Source: Bacillota bacterium
GTDB taxonomy: Bacteria > Bacillota > Clostridia > Lachnospirales > Lachnospiraceae
Direction: 5' to 3'
NCBI GenBank assembly: GCA_023434365.1
Contig: JAEYSV010000057.1
Coordinates: 1 to 64,000 of the forward strand
DNA: 64,000 nucleotides
Shown here: positions 17,690 through 26,133 of the stretch, in pieces
Numbering within the stretch: position 1 is the first letter of the stretch
Layout: every line of letters starts with the position of its first letter
Made by a program: the position numbers and the translations under genes
Notes under the pieces: model-generated
What the model was told of the DNA's origin: nothing
What the model saw: only the letters and a program-made list of their open reading frames with translations
Database searches by the model: none

Positions 17690-18859
17690 ATGTTAGTTGC
17701 AGAAGTTTCAAAGCATGTTAAGGAAGACATTATTCCTTATTGGATGAATTTGAAAGATGAACAATATGGTGGTTTTTTTGGGTATGTAGGTTATGATATG
17801 TCTGTTAATAAGATGGCAGAAAAAGGTGGTATACTAAATAGCCGTATTTTATGGTTTTTTTCGAATGCCTATTTAACATTGAAAGACGAGAAAAGCTTAG
17901 AATGCGCAAAGCATGCATACGATTTTTTGAAAAACCATTGTTATGATAAAGAATATGGTGGAGTATTCTGGTCTGTTACCTATGATGGAAAACCGGAGGA
18001 TGATTCAAAGCATACATATAACCAGGCATTTGCAGTATATGCGTTATCTTCCTATTATGATGCTTCAGGAGATAGAGAGGCACTAGAACTTGCTTATCAG
18101 ATATATCGTATCATTGAGGAAAAGTGTACGGATGAGATTGGATATATGGAAGCATTTAATCGCAAGTTTGAATTGGTTGACAACGAAAAGCTATCTGAAA
18201 ATGGTTTGATAGCAAGTAAAACATACAATACGCTATTGCATGTTTTTGAGGCATATACGGAGTTGTATCGTGTAACAAAAGACAATGAAGTTGGCAATAG
18301 ATTAAAATGGATTGTTGATCAATTTGCTACGGTACTTTATAATCCAGATCGTCGAATCATGGAAGTATTTTTTGATGCAAATATGAAAACAATTAGTGAT
18401 TTACATTCATTTGGCCATGACATTGAGACTACTTGGCTGTTAGATCGCGGTGTTGATATTTTGGGTGACCAAGAATACATTGATAAGATTAGACCAGTTA
18501 CGAAAGAGTTAGCTGACTGTATATTAGAGGTTGCATTTGATGGACAATCCCTAGATAACGAAAAGTTTCATGGTGAAGTAGATACTACAAAAATCTGGTG
18601 GGCTCAAGCAGAGGCGGTAGTAGGCTTTATAAATGCTTATGAGAAGATGCCTGAAAAGAAAGAATATCTAGAAACTGCAAAAACTATCTGGGAGTTTATT
18701 AAAAAGTATCTGATTAATAAAGAAGCAGGATCAGAATGGAACTGGGATGTAGATGCTAATGGCGTTCCTAAAAGCAAGAGAGAGTTTGTTGGTATCTGGA
18801 AATGCCCATATCATAATGGAAGAATGTGCTTTGAATTAATAAATAGAGGGATTAACTAA
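17690..18859 (+). CDS. Cellobiose 2-epimerase (AGE family)
   Basis: 389 residues, right for the family. It converts the reducing-end glucose of cellobiose, or mannose of mannobiose, to its 2-epimer. Family marks include the RILWFFSNAY segment near residue 50, HSFGHDIE near 245, WWAQAEA near 305 and a final KCPYHNGRMCFE block, which supply the conserved Arg, His and Trp residues of the (alpha/alpha)6 barrel. A strong AAGGAGG site precedes it. Together with the GH130 phosphorylase 82 bp downstream it forms the known beta-1,4-mannobiose route: mannobiose to mannosyl-glucose, then phosphorolysis. An N-acylglucosamine 2-epimerase is the alternative, but context argues against it. Confidence 0.88.
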   Translation: MLVAEVSKHVKEDIIPYWMNLKDEQYGGFFGYVGYDMSVNKMAEKGGILNSRILWFFSNAYLTLKDEKSLECAKHAYDFLKNHCYDKEYGGVFWSVTYDGKPEDDSKHTYNQAFAVYALSSYYDASGDREALELAYQIYRIIEEKCTDEIGYMEAFNRKFELVDNEKLSENGLIASKTYNTLLHVFEAYTELYRVTKDNEVGNRLKWIVDQFATVLYNPDRRIMEVFFDANMKTISDLHSFGHDIETTWLLDRGVDILGDQEYIDKIRPVTKELADCILEVAFDGQSLDNEKFHGEVDTTKIWWAQAEAVVGFINAYEKMPEKKEYLETAKTIWEFIKKYLINKEAGSEWNWDVDANGVPKSKREFVGIWKCPYHNGRMCFELINRGIN

Positions 18860-18940
18860 GGTAGTATCTGAAATAAATAGAGAATTAAATCAGTATAAGT
18901 TAATAAAGTGAATAGATAAGCAGAATAAAGGAGATTTGTT

Positions 18941-20107
18941 ATGCATCCAAAATATTATGTAGAGCTTGAAAAATATAATAAGCTTATTGAAAGAAAGAAT
19001 GTTGAAAGTGATTTTTATAATGGTTGTTTTGATCGTTATGAATATCCGGTATTAACGAATGAACATATACCAGTATATTGGAAGTATGATTTAGATGAGA
19101 AGACTAATCCATATTTTATGGAACGCCTTGGTGTGAACGCGGTGTTTAATTCTGGTGCTATTTATTTAGATGGAAAGTACTACTTAGTAGCGCGAGTAGA
19201 AGGGAATGACCGTAAATCTTTCTTTGCTGTAGCAGAAAGTGATAGTGCAATAGATGGATTCAAATTCTGGGATTACCCGATTCTTCTTGAAGACATTGTT
19301 CCAGAAGAAACAAATGTATATGATATGAGACTTACCCAGCATGAAGATGGTTATATTTATGGTGTATTCTGCTCAGAAAGTAAAGATAATACTTCAAATG
19401 ATTTATCCGCAGCAAGAGCAGAAGCTGGTATAGTTCGTACAAAAGATTTAAAGACATGGGAAAGATTAAATAACTTAAAAACATTAAGAAGTCCTCAGCA
19501 GCGAAATGTTGTACTTCACCCAGAATTCGTAAATGGTAAATATGCATTCTATACTAGACCAATGGATGATTTTATTGAAACAGGTTCAGGTGGAGGAATC
19601 GGATACGGATTATGTGATGATATCACTAATGCAGTCGTTGATGAAGAAATAATGACGAGTACAAGAAAATATCATACAATTACTGAAGCAAAGAATGGTG
19701 CAGGTGCTGTACCTATTAAAACAGAACGTGGATGGATTCATGTAGCACATGGAGTTCGCAATACGGCAGCAGGCCTTCGTTATGTAATATATGTGTTTGC
19801 TACATCACTAGAGGATCCTTCCAAAGTAATCGCTGAACCAAGCGGATTCTATATTGCTCCACTAGGCGAGGAAAGAGTTGGGGATGTTAGTAATGTAGTA
19901 TTCACTAATGGTGCTATTGTAGATGATAACAATGATATTTATATCTATTATGCATCGAGCGATACTAGATTGCATGTTGCGCATACAACAATTGATAAAT
20001 TGATTGATTATACCTTTAATACTCCGACAGATCCGCTTAGAAGTGTTGATTGTGTAAAACAACGTAGTGAACTGATTAAAAAAAATTTGGAATTGTTAAA
20101 TAAATAA
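18941..20107 (+). CDS. GH130 4-O-beta-D-mannosyl-D-glucose phosphorylase
   Basis: 388 residues. Glycosidase family 130, a five-bladed propeller that splits mannosyl-glucose with phosphate into mannose 1-phosphate and glucose. Visible family marks: FNSGAIYLDGKYYLVARVEG, an RSPQQRNVVLHPEF segment, and YTRPMDDF, which matches the mannosylglucose subgroup. It is cytoplasmic, with no signal peptide. It follows the epimerase in one transcript and ends at a strong terminator. Mannosyl-glucose as substrate is inferred from the partner gene. Confidence 0.88.
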   Translation: MHPKYYVELEKYNKLIERKNVESDFYNGCFDRYEYPVLTNEHIPVYWKYDLDEKTNPYFMERLGVNAVFNSGAIYLDGKYYLVARVEGNDRKSFFAVAESDSAIDGFKFWDYPILLEDIVPEETNVYDMRLTQHEDGYIYGVFCSESKDNTSNDLSAARAEAGIVRTKDLKTWERLNNLKTLRSPQQRNVVLHPEFVNGKYAFYTRPMDDFIETGSGGGIGYGLCDDITNAVVDEEIMTSTRKYHTITEAKNGAGAVPIKTERGWIHVAHGVRNTAAGLRYVIYVFATSLEDPSKVIAEPSGFYIAPLGEERVGDVSNVVFTNGAIVDDNNDIYIYYASSDTRLHVAHTTIDKLIDYTFNTPTDPLRSVDCVKQRSELIKKNLELLNK

Positions 20108-20154
20108 AAAAACGGATGCTCTTTAGGTTTTCCTAAGGAGCATCCGTTTTTTTT
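20107..20154 (+). terminator. Terminator after the GH130 gene
   Basis: An 18-bp stem starting AAACGGATGCTC (20110-20127, 20132-20149) with one G-T pair and a run of eight T. It is followed at once by a run of nine G. Confidence 0.93.
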
Positions 20155-20163
20155 GGGGGGGGG
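20155..20163 (+). repeat. G9 homopolymer tract
   Basis: Nine consecutive G directly after the T run of the GH130 terminator. This is very unusual in AT-rich intergenic DNA. It lies between convergent genes and within no coding frame. Confidence 0.95.
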
Positions 20164-20216
20164 TTGAGAAGATTCTATTTAAATTTAGGAGTAGGTATTG
20201 TTAGAAACAAATACAA

Positions 20217-20762
20217 TTAGTTACCAAAATATCTGTTTAGTAAGCCTTCAAAAGCTTTTCCATGTCTAGCTTCGTCTTTTGCCATTTCATGTACGGTATC
20301 ATGAATAGCATCTAGGTTTGCTTCTTTAGCACGTTTAGCTAAGTCAAATTTACCAGCAGTAGCGCCATTTTCGGCTTCAACTCGCATTTCTAAGTTTCTC
20401 TTAGTGGAAGCGGTAACAACTTCTCCAAGTAACTCAGCAAATTTACTAGCGTGTTCTGCTTCTTCATAGGCTGCCTTTTCCCAGTAAAGTCCAATTTCAG
20501 GATAGCCTTCTCTATGTGCTACTCTAGCCATTGCAAGGTACATACCAACTTCCATGCATTCGCCATTAAAGTTAGCTCTCAAATCTTCAACAATGTCTTC
20601 ACTAACGCCTTGTGCTACGCCTACAACATGTTCTGTTGCCCATGATTTTTCACCTGATTGAAGAGTAAACTTCTCAGCACCTACACCACAAGTTGGACAT
20701 TTATCTGGAGCAGCCTCTCCTTCATGAACATAACCACAAACACTACATACATATTTCTTCAT
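20217..20762 (-). CDS. Reverse rubrerythrin (rubredoxin domain first)
   Basis: 181 residues. An N-terminal rubredoxin-type iron site (CSVCGY ... CPTCGV, residues 6-26) precedes a ferritin-like di-iron domain with helices carrying EVGMYLAMARVAHREGYPE, EEAEHASKF and DEARHGKAFE. The classical rubrerythrin has the opposite order; this one is the reverse form of clostridia, an NADH-linked peroxide and oxygen scavenger of the cytoplasm. The site AAAGGAG precedes ATG. The upstream AT-rich palindrome and the adjacent PerR gene point to peroxide control. Confidence 0.93.
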   Translation of the reverse strand: MKKYVCSVCGYVHEGEAAPDKCPTCGVGAEKFTLQSGEKSWATEHVVGVAQGVSEDIVEDLRANFNGECMEVGMYLAMARVAHREGYPEIGLYWEKAAYEEAEHASKFAELLGEVVTASTKRNLEMRVEAENGATAGKFDLAKRAKEANLDAIHDTVHEMAKDEARHGKAFEGLLNRYFGN

Positions 20763-20849
20763 AATCTTATTCTCCTTTAATATTTATATATTCTAAATTA
20801 ATTTACTAAGTATGATAACAATTATCTTTAAATCAATAATCGTTACTGT

Positions 20850-20885
20850 TATTATTATATTATAATAAATAGTTAGTAATGTCAA
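20850..20885 (-). promoter_or_regulatory. Rubrerythrin promoter with overlapping Per-box-like palindrome
   Basis: Read on the minus strand: TTGACA (20885-20880), 17-bp spacer, TAATAT (20862-20857). The near-palindrome TTATTATAATATAATAATAA covers the -10 and resembles the perfect palindrome in front of perR. Confidence 0.5.
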
Positions 20886-20950
20886 CCCTTTTTAAAAAAT
20901 TTTTGAAAATTTATGTTATCACTTTAACTTAGAAAGCCACCATTATGATA

Positions 20951-20983
20951 CGAAAAAAAAGAACGCATTAGCGTTCTTTTTAA
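20951..20983. terminator. Terminator after perR
   Basis: The stem AAAAGAACGC/GCGTTCTTTT with an ATTA loop is flanked by A and T runs, so it can work in either direction. For perR (minus strand) it ends in eight T. Confidence 0.85.
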
Positions 20984-21004
20984 AAGGTAAAATGAATTAT
21001 ATGA

Positions 21005-21397
21005 TTAATTAAGTTTTTTACAGTGAGAGCATATTCCATAGAAAAGCGTGTAATGGCCTGTGATTTCACCGTCAAAGTTTTTATTTGCTAGTGCGTTTAT
21101 TTGGTCTAGTGTTTCAATATCTAAATCATATACATTCTGACATTTGGTACATACCACATGATAGTGGGGTTCAATATTTGCATCAAAGTGATCACTTCCA
21201 TCACCACAAGTTAACTTAAATATTTCATTTGTTTCTGTAAGTAAATTCAAATTACGATATACGGTACTTAAACTAATCTTTGGATACGTTTTGCGAACAT
21301 GCTGATAAACAGTATCAGCAGTAGGGTGGTCCTTAGTAGAAGCCAGATACTCTTTAATACATTCGCGTTGACGACTGTATTTTAATGTAGTTGACAT
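21005..21397 (-). CDS. perR: Peroxide/metal-responsive repressor, Fur family (PerR-like)
   Basis: 130 residues. A winged-helix DNA-binding half (STVYRNLNLL) is followed by a dimerisation half. Candidate regulatory metal ligands are H24 (HPTAD), D72, H78, H80 (DANIEPHYH) and D91. The structural zinc cysteines C83, C86, C123 and C126 are all present. Context favours PerR over Fur: reverse rubrerythrin lies next door. The start has a very strong AAGGAGGTGA site. A perfect palindrome covering its own -10 implies self-repression. Confidence 0.85.
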   Translation of the reverse strand: MSTTLKYSRQRECIKEYLASTKDHPTADTVYQHVRKTYPKISLSTVYRNLNLLTETNEIFKLTCGDGSDHFDANIEPHYHVVCTKCQNVYDLDIETLDQINALANKNFDGEITGHYTLFYGICSHCKKLN

Positions 21398-21409
21398 AGA
21401 GTCACCTCC

Positions 21410-21461
21410 TTATAATAATAATGATTATTATTATAATATTATATGATTATATTCTTGTCAA
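21410..21461 (-). promoter_or_regulatory. perR promoter and perfect 27-bp operator palindrome
   Basis: TTGACA (21461-21456), 17-bp spacer and TATTAT (21438-21433) on the minus strand. Positions 21410-21436 are a perfect palindrome: TTATAATAATAAT, a central G, then its exact complement. It contains the AATnATT core of Fur/PerR boxes and overlaps the -10 and transcription start. Confidence 0.75.
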
Positions 21462-21528
21462 GGAACATATGCTGGTAGAGATAGTAATATCATAGAAACG
21501 ATATGTGTAAAAAGAGAGTAATAGATAA

Positions 21529-21565
21529 AATAAAGTCTCCCACTTAAGAAGTAGGAGACTTTATT
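21529..21565 (-). terminator. Terminator of the bifurcating hydrogenase operon
   Basis: AATAAAGTCTCC pairs with GGAGACTTTATT; on the minus strand the stem is followed by a T-rich tail. It begins 24 bp after the hydA stop. Confidence 0.85.
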
Positions 21566-21588
21566 AATAGGTTATATTAAGTTTAAAC

Positions 21589-23337
21589 TTAGTTTATACT
21601 TCTTTTCACATAAGTTGTATGTAACAACTTATGAGCCTTATGACTTCCTGGTTCTCCAAGATATTCTTTGTATAATGTTTTGACATCCTCATTCTCATGG
21701 GATTTACGCACTGGATTTTTACCATCGATATCATAAAGAACCTTAGCACGTAATGCGCGAATATCTTCAAAGTTACGAACACTAGCAGGAACGTGAGGTT
21801 GGCCGCCACCATTTACGCAACCACCAGGACAACCCATAATTTCAATAAAGTGATAATCTGCTTCACCAGATTTAACTTTATCAAGTAGTGTTTTTGCATT
21901 GGATAAACCAGAAGCAATTGCTACCTTAACATTTAAGCCAGCAACATCGTAAGAAGCTTCTTTGATTCCTTCAACACCACGAACATCTGTAAACTCAATA
22001 GGTGAATCATCGTTTTCTCCAGTCAGTTTCCATACAGCGGTACGAAGAGCAGCTTCCATAACTCCACCTGTTGCACCAAAGATAATAGCTGCACCGGTTC
22101 CACTTCCAAGTGGTGCATCAAATGCTTCATTAGGAAGGGATTTAAAGTTTAATCCAACTCGGTCAATCATACGTGCTAATTCTCTTGTTGTTAGAGTATA
22201 GTCTACATCAGCATAACCAGAAGCGTTTTGATCATCTCTGCCTATTTCAAATTTCTTAGCAGTACATGGCATTACACTGACTGATACAATGTTTTTAGGA
22301 TCAATACCTAGCTTTTCAGCTAAATAAGTTTTTGCGACTGCGCCAAACATTTGCTGTGGAGATTTACAACTACTTAGATTTTCAGTCATCTCAGGGAAGT
22401 AGTGTTCACAATATTTTATCCAGCCAGGAGAACAGGATGTGATAATAGGAAGCACTCCTCCATTTTGAACACGGTCGATGAATTCATGAGCTTCTTCCAT
22501 AATCGTTAAGTCTGCAGAAAAGTTAGTATCGAATACACGGTCAAATCCAAGACGGCGAAGAGCGGATACCATTTTGCCTTCTACATCTGTTCCGATTGGA
22601 TATCCAAAGGATTCACCAAGTGCAGCACGTACAGCTGGAGCGGTTTGAACGATTACAAATTTGTCAGGGTTAGCAATTTCCTTCATAACATCATTAATCA
22701 TGTCTTTTTCGTAAAGTGCTCCAGTAGGACAGACAGCGATACACTGACCACAGGATACGCAGCTAGTTTCACCAAGTCCCATTTCAAATGCACTTCCGAT
22801 TGTGGTTTTGAATCCACGTTCATTTGCTCCAATTACACCTACTGCTTGCACTTTTTCACAAACAGCAGTACATCTTCTACAAAGAATACATTTGCTGTTA
22901 TCACGGATCATGTGAGCAGCGCTGCAATCTAATTCGGACTCAGTTTTTTCACCTTCGTACTTAAATTCATCATCTACATTCAAGTCTTTACACAATTTTT
23001 GTAATTCACAGTCTCCACTTCTCACACAGGAGAGGCAGGCTTTATTATGATTACTTAAGATTAGCTGTAATGTTTTTTTTCTGGAATCAAGAACTTTAGG
23101 AGTATTGGTCCATACTTCCATTCCATCATTAACTGGGTGTACACAAGAAGCAACTAAACTTCTTGCGCCTTTAACTTCTACCACACAGATACGACAAGCG
23201 CCAATTTCATTGATTTCTTTTAAATAACATAGGGTTGGAATATCAATATGCGCTAATCGAGCAGCTTCTAAAATGGTAGAACCTTTTGGTGCTGTTACTT
23301 CGACACCATTTATTTTTAAAGATACTGTCTCCATCAT
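21589..23337 (-). CDS. hydA: Electron-bifurcating [FeFe] hydrogenase, catalytic subunit HydA
   Basis: 582 residues. Layout: plant-type 2Fe-2S domain (C37, C48, C51, C65), His-Cys 4Fe-4S site (H97, C101, C104, C110), two 4Fe-4S ferredoxin sites (C150-C160, C193-C203), then the H-cluster domain and small-subunit tail. H-cluster loops read TSCSPGW (302), MPCTAKK (C358) and MGCPGGC (C503, C507). The trimeric enzyme couples NADH and reduced ferredoxin oxidation to hydrogen production in the cytoplasm. ATG at 23337 is only 3 bases from the AGGAGG; the adjacent in-frame ATG at 23334 has better spacing. It is the last gene of the operon. Confidence 0.95.
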   Translation of the reverse strand: MMETVSLKINGVEVTAPKGSTILEAARLAHIDIPTLCYLKEINEIGACRICVVEVKGARSLVASCVHPVNDGMEVWTNTPKVLDSRKKTLQLILSNHNKACLSCVRSGDCELQKLCKDLNVDDEFKYEGEKTESELDCSAAHMIRDNSKCILCRRCTAVCEKVQAVGVIGANERGFKTTIGSAFEMGLGETSCVSCGQCIAVCPTGALYEKDMINDVMKEIANPDKFVIVQTAPAVRAALGESFGYPIGTDVEGKMVSALRRLGFDRVFDTNFSADLTIMEEAHEFIDRVQNGGVLPIITSCSPGWIKYCEHYFPEMTENLSSCKSPQQMFGAVAKTYLAEKLGIDPKNIVSVSVMPCTAKKFEIGRDDQNASGYADVDYTLTTRELARMIDRVGLNFKSLPNEAFDAPLGSGTGAAIIFGATGGVMEAALRTAVWKLTGENDDSPIEFTDVRGVEGIKEASYDVAGLNVKVAIASGLSNAKTLLDKVKSGEADYHFIEIMGCPGGCVNGGGQPHVPASVRNFEDIRALRAKVLYDIDGKNPVRKSHENEDVKTLYKEYLGEPGSHKAHKLLHTTYVKRSIN

Positions 23338-23380
23338 TAACCTCCTTTAGGATTTCTCTGGTTACCTTAACCTGTCACGT

Positions 23381-25171
23381 TTATTTCTTTACAATTGCTC
23401 CAAATTTACATTTTTCCATACACGCACCACATTTAATACACTTATCTTTATCAATGACATGCGGATTTTTAACTGTGCCACTAATTGCTCCAACAGGACA
23501 TACTCTGGCACATAAGGTGCAACCTTTACATTTGTCAGCAATAATTTCGTAGCTAAGTAATGATTTACATACACCTGCAGGACATTTTTTGTCTACAACA
23601 TGTGCAAGGTATTCATCTCTAAAAAAGTGTAAAGTGGACAGAACAGGATTTGGAGCTGTTTGGCCTAAACCACAAAGAGAATTTTCTTTGATGTAGTGGC
23701 AAAGCTCTTCCAGTTTATCTAAGTCTTCTAATGTTCCTTGTCCTTCTGTAATTTTTTCAAGCATTTCATAAAGACGTTTTGTACCTACACGACATGGGGT
23801 ACACTTACCACAGGATTCGTCTACCGTAAACTCTAAAAAGAATTTTGCGATATCGACCATACAGTTATCTTCATCCATAACGATCAGTCCACCGGATCCC
23901 ATCATAGAACCTATTGAAATTAGGTTATCATAGTCAATTGGTATATCATAATGTTCAGCTGGAATACAACCACCAGATGGGCCACCGGTCTGAGCTGCTT
24001 TGAATTTTTTGCCATTAGGAATACCACCACCGATATCTTCAAGTACTTCACGAAGAGTAGTTCCCATTGGAATTTCAACAAGACCTGTGTTGTGGATTTT
24101 ACCACCAAGAGCGAATACTTTAGTACCTTTTGATTTTTCAGTACCCATGCCTGCAAACCATTCTGAACCATTTAAAATAATTTGAGGAATGTTTGCATAT
24201 GTTTCTACGTTATTTAAAATTGTTGGTTTACCAAATAGACCTTTTTGTGCAGGGAATGGAGGACGAGGGCGAGGTTCGCCACGGTTTCCTTCAATGGAAG
24301 TCATTAATGCAGTTTCTTCACCACAAACGAATGCACCAGCACCGAGTCTTAAACCAATATCAAAATTAAATCCTGTTCCAAAGATGTCATTGCCAAGTAA
24401 TCCGTATTCTCTTGCCTGTTGAATCGCAATTTCAAGGCGATCTACTGCAATTGGATACTCTGCACGAACGTAAATATAACCTTGGGAAGCTCCAATTGCA
24501 TAACCTGCTATTGCCATAGCTTCTAATACAACATGAGGATCACCCTCTAATACAGAACGGTCCATGAAAGCACCTGGGTCACCTTCATCGGCATTACAAC
24601 AAACATATTTTTGATCTGCATCGTTCCCTTTTGCAAGTTTCCATTTCAAACCGGTTGGGAACCCGCCGCCACCACGGCCTCTTAAACCACTATCCAGTAT
24701 CGTCTTAATTACCTCGTCAGGAGTCATTTCAGTTAAGACTTTACCAAGTGCTTCATAGCCATGTGTTCCAATATATTCATCTATGTTTTCTGGATTAATT
24801 ACACCACAATTTCTAAGTGCAACTCTATGTTGTCTCTTGTAGAAATCAGTTTCTCCAAGAGGTTTTACTTCACCAGCATCTGTTACTGTTTCATTATATA
24901 AAAGACGTTTTACTAAACGACCCTTTACTAAGTGTTCTGTAACGATTTCTGGAATATCTTCTGTTTTAACCATTGAATAGAATGCTGCTTCTGGATAAAC
25001 AATCATAATTGGTCCTAAAGCACAGAGACCATGACAACCAGTTTGCACAACAGCAATTTCTTCTTTGAGACCTTGTTTCTCTATTTCTGTTTGCAGTGCT
25101 TCGATGATTTCATTACTTCCGGAGGAAGTACACCCAGTTCCACCGCAAACTAAAACGTGTGAACGATACAT
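23381..25171 (-). CDS. hydB: Bifurcating hydrogenase NADH/FMN subunit HydB (NuoF-like)
   Basis: 596 residues. An N-terminal thioredoxin-like 2Fe-2S domain (CGGTGC ... TGCHGLC) precedes the NuoF core with the glycine-rich NADH site GRGGGGFPTG, the FMN loop CNADEGDPGAF, the SLBB part and a 4Fe-4S site SCGKCTPC. Two C-terminal ferredoxin clusters follow (CKGCTLC, CIKCGAC). It takes electrons from or to NAD(H) and bifurcates at flavin. The site GGAGGAAAAAGC precedes ATG. It lies between the small ferredoxin gene and hydA. Confidence 0.95.
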   Translation of the reverse strand: MYRSHVLVCGGTGCTSSGSNEIIEALQTEIEKQGLKEEIAVVQTGCHGLCALGPIMIVYPEAAFYSMVKTEDIPEIVTEHLVKGRLVKRLLYNETVTDAGEVKPLGETDFYKRQHRVALRNCGVINPENIDEYIGTHGYEALGKVLTEMTPDEVIKTILDSGLRGRGGGGFPTGLKWKLAKGNDADQKYVCCNADEGDPGAFMDRSVLEGDPHVVLEAMAIAGYAIGASQGYIYVRAEYPIAVDRLEIAIQQAREYGLLGNDIFGTGFNFDIGLRLGAGAFVCGEETALMTSIEGNRGEPRPRPPFPAQKGLFGKPTILNNVETYANIPQIILNGSEWFAGMGTEKSKGTKVFALGGKIHNTGLVEIPMGTTLREVLEDIGGGIPNGKKFKAAQTGGPSGGCIPAEHYDIPIDYDNLISIGSMMGSGGLIVMDEDNCMVDIAKFFLEFTVDESCGKCTPCRVGTKRLYEMLEKITEGQGTLEDLDKLEELCHYIKENSLCGLGQTAPNPVLSTLHFFRDEYLAHVVDKKCPAGVCKSLLSYEIIADKCKGCTLCARVCPVGAISGTVKNPHVIDKDKCIKCGACMEKCKFGAIVKK

Positions 25172-25187
25172 GCTTTTTCCTCCTTTT

Positions 25188-25559
25188 TTATCCGAGTAAT
25201 TCGGAGATAGTATATTCTTTTATAACATGACCACGAATTAAATGTTGTTCAACCACTTCAAGTGCTTTTTCAGGGGTCATTTTGACATAAGTTACTTTTT
25301 CCTGTCCTGGAGCCATTACTTCAACGATAGGTTCATATTGACATAAACCAATACATCCGGTTTGAGTTACGACTACATCTTTGAGTCCCTTACTTTGTAC
25401 TGCATCAGATAATGTGGTGAGAACTGGTCTTGCCCCACTTGCTATTCCACAAGTAGCCAGGCCTACAACGACCCTGGTCTGCGTATTATCTTCAGATCTA
25501 AGACCAACCTGACCTTGCATTTTCTCGCGAATTGCTTTCAGTTCGGCTAATGTTTTCAT
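25188..25559 (-). CDS. Thioredoxin-like [2Fe-2S] ferredoxin (HndB-like)
   Basis: 123 residues from ATG 25559, which follows GGAGG; an in-frame ATG further upstream (25604) has no site. It has the thioredoxin-like ferredoxin fold of NADP-reducing hydrogenase subunit HndB. Only three cysteines are present (C37, C69, C73), where the related NuoE-type fold uses four. Cluster binding therefore needs a non-Cys ligand, or the protein has lost the cluster. It is encoded between the ATPase-like gene and hydB and probably feeds or docks on the complex. Confidence 0.85.
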   Translation of the reverse strand: MKTLAELKAIREKMQGQVGLRSEDNTQTRVVVGLATCGIASGARPVLTTLSDAVQSKGLKDVVVTQTGCIGLCQYEPIVEVMAPGQEKVTYVKMTPEKALEVVEQHLIRGHVIKEYTISELLG

Positions 25560-25575
25560 CTGGAAACCTCCTATT

Positions 25576-26133
25576 CTATAATAAAATTCCACCATCAACG
25601 TCATGTTTGTTTTCTTCCAGGTAATCTTTTATATAAGAAGAAACCTCAAACTCCCTAAACGAGATGGGTCCTAAGACTTCTCGAAATTCTCTAGTATCTA
25701 AAGTGAAGCTTTTGTTGTCATAAGTATATGTATACAAAAAGTCGATACGTTCATTTAATGTAATGAGTGTATGCATTGTGTTGGTAATGTCACCAAGAGG
25801 CATTCTATCAATGTGGGATAGTTTAAATGTAGCTGTTACCGTGGTTTTAATACCTGGTGTTGAGGAAATATTAAACGTTCCTCCAGCACATAATGCTGCC
25901 ATTTTAAAAAAAGGAACCCCTAAACCAACTTTACGTGTTGTTCTTGTGGTAAAGAAGGGGTCCTCCACCTGTTTAATCTCAGTATCGGTTAATCCCTTTC
26001 CATTGTCCTCTATTAAAATCGTTAGTTCGTCCGTAATCGTATTGATTGTTATTTTTATAACAATCAAGGTTGCGCGAGCCCGTACCGAATTATTTGCAAC
26101 ATCCAATACATTAAGAGATAACTCTGTCATCAT
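25576..26133 (-). CDS. GHKL/HATPase-domain protein in the hydrogenase operon
   Basis: 185 residues. A stand-alone histidine-kinase-type ATPase domain: N box LDVANNSVRA, G1 box DNGKGL and G2 box GLGVPFF. No phospho-acceptor histidine domain and no membrane span. Its ATG overlaps the last base of the hydC stop (TAATG), so the two are translationally coupled. A possible second ATG follows directly. The role is unknown; a SpoIIAB-like protein kinase or regulator of hydrogenase activity is the natural guess. The C-terminal 60 residues have no recognised motif. Confidence 0.82.
   Translation of the reverse strand: MMTELSLNVLDVANNSVRARATLIVIKITINTITDELTILIEDNGKGLTDTEIKQVEDPFFTTRTTRKVGLGVPFFKMAALCAGGTFNISSTPGIKTTVTATFKLSHIDRMPLGDITNTMHTLITLNERIDFLYTYTYDNKSFTLDTREFREVLGPISFREFEVSSYIKDYLEENKHDVDGGILL

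Noticed and set aside
22645..22932. Plus-strand open frame within hydA
   Set aside because: It is antisense to the ferredoxin-site region of hydA and has no ribosome site or family resemblance.
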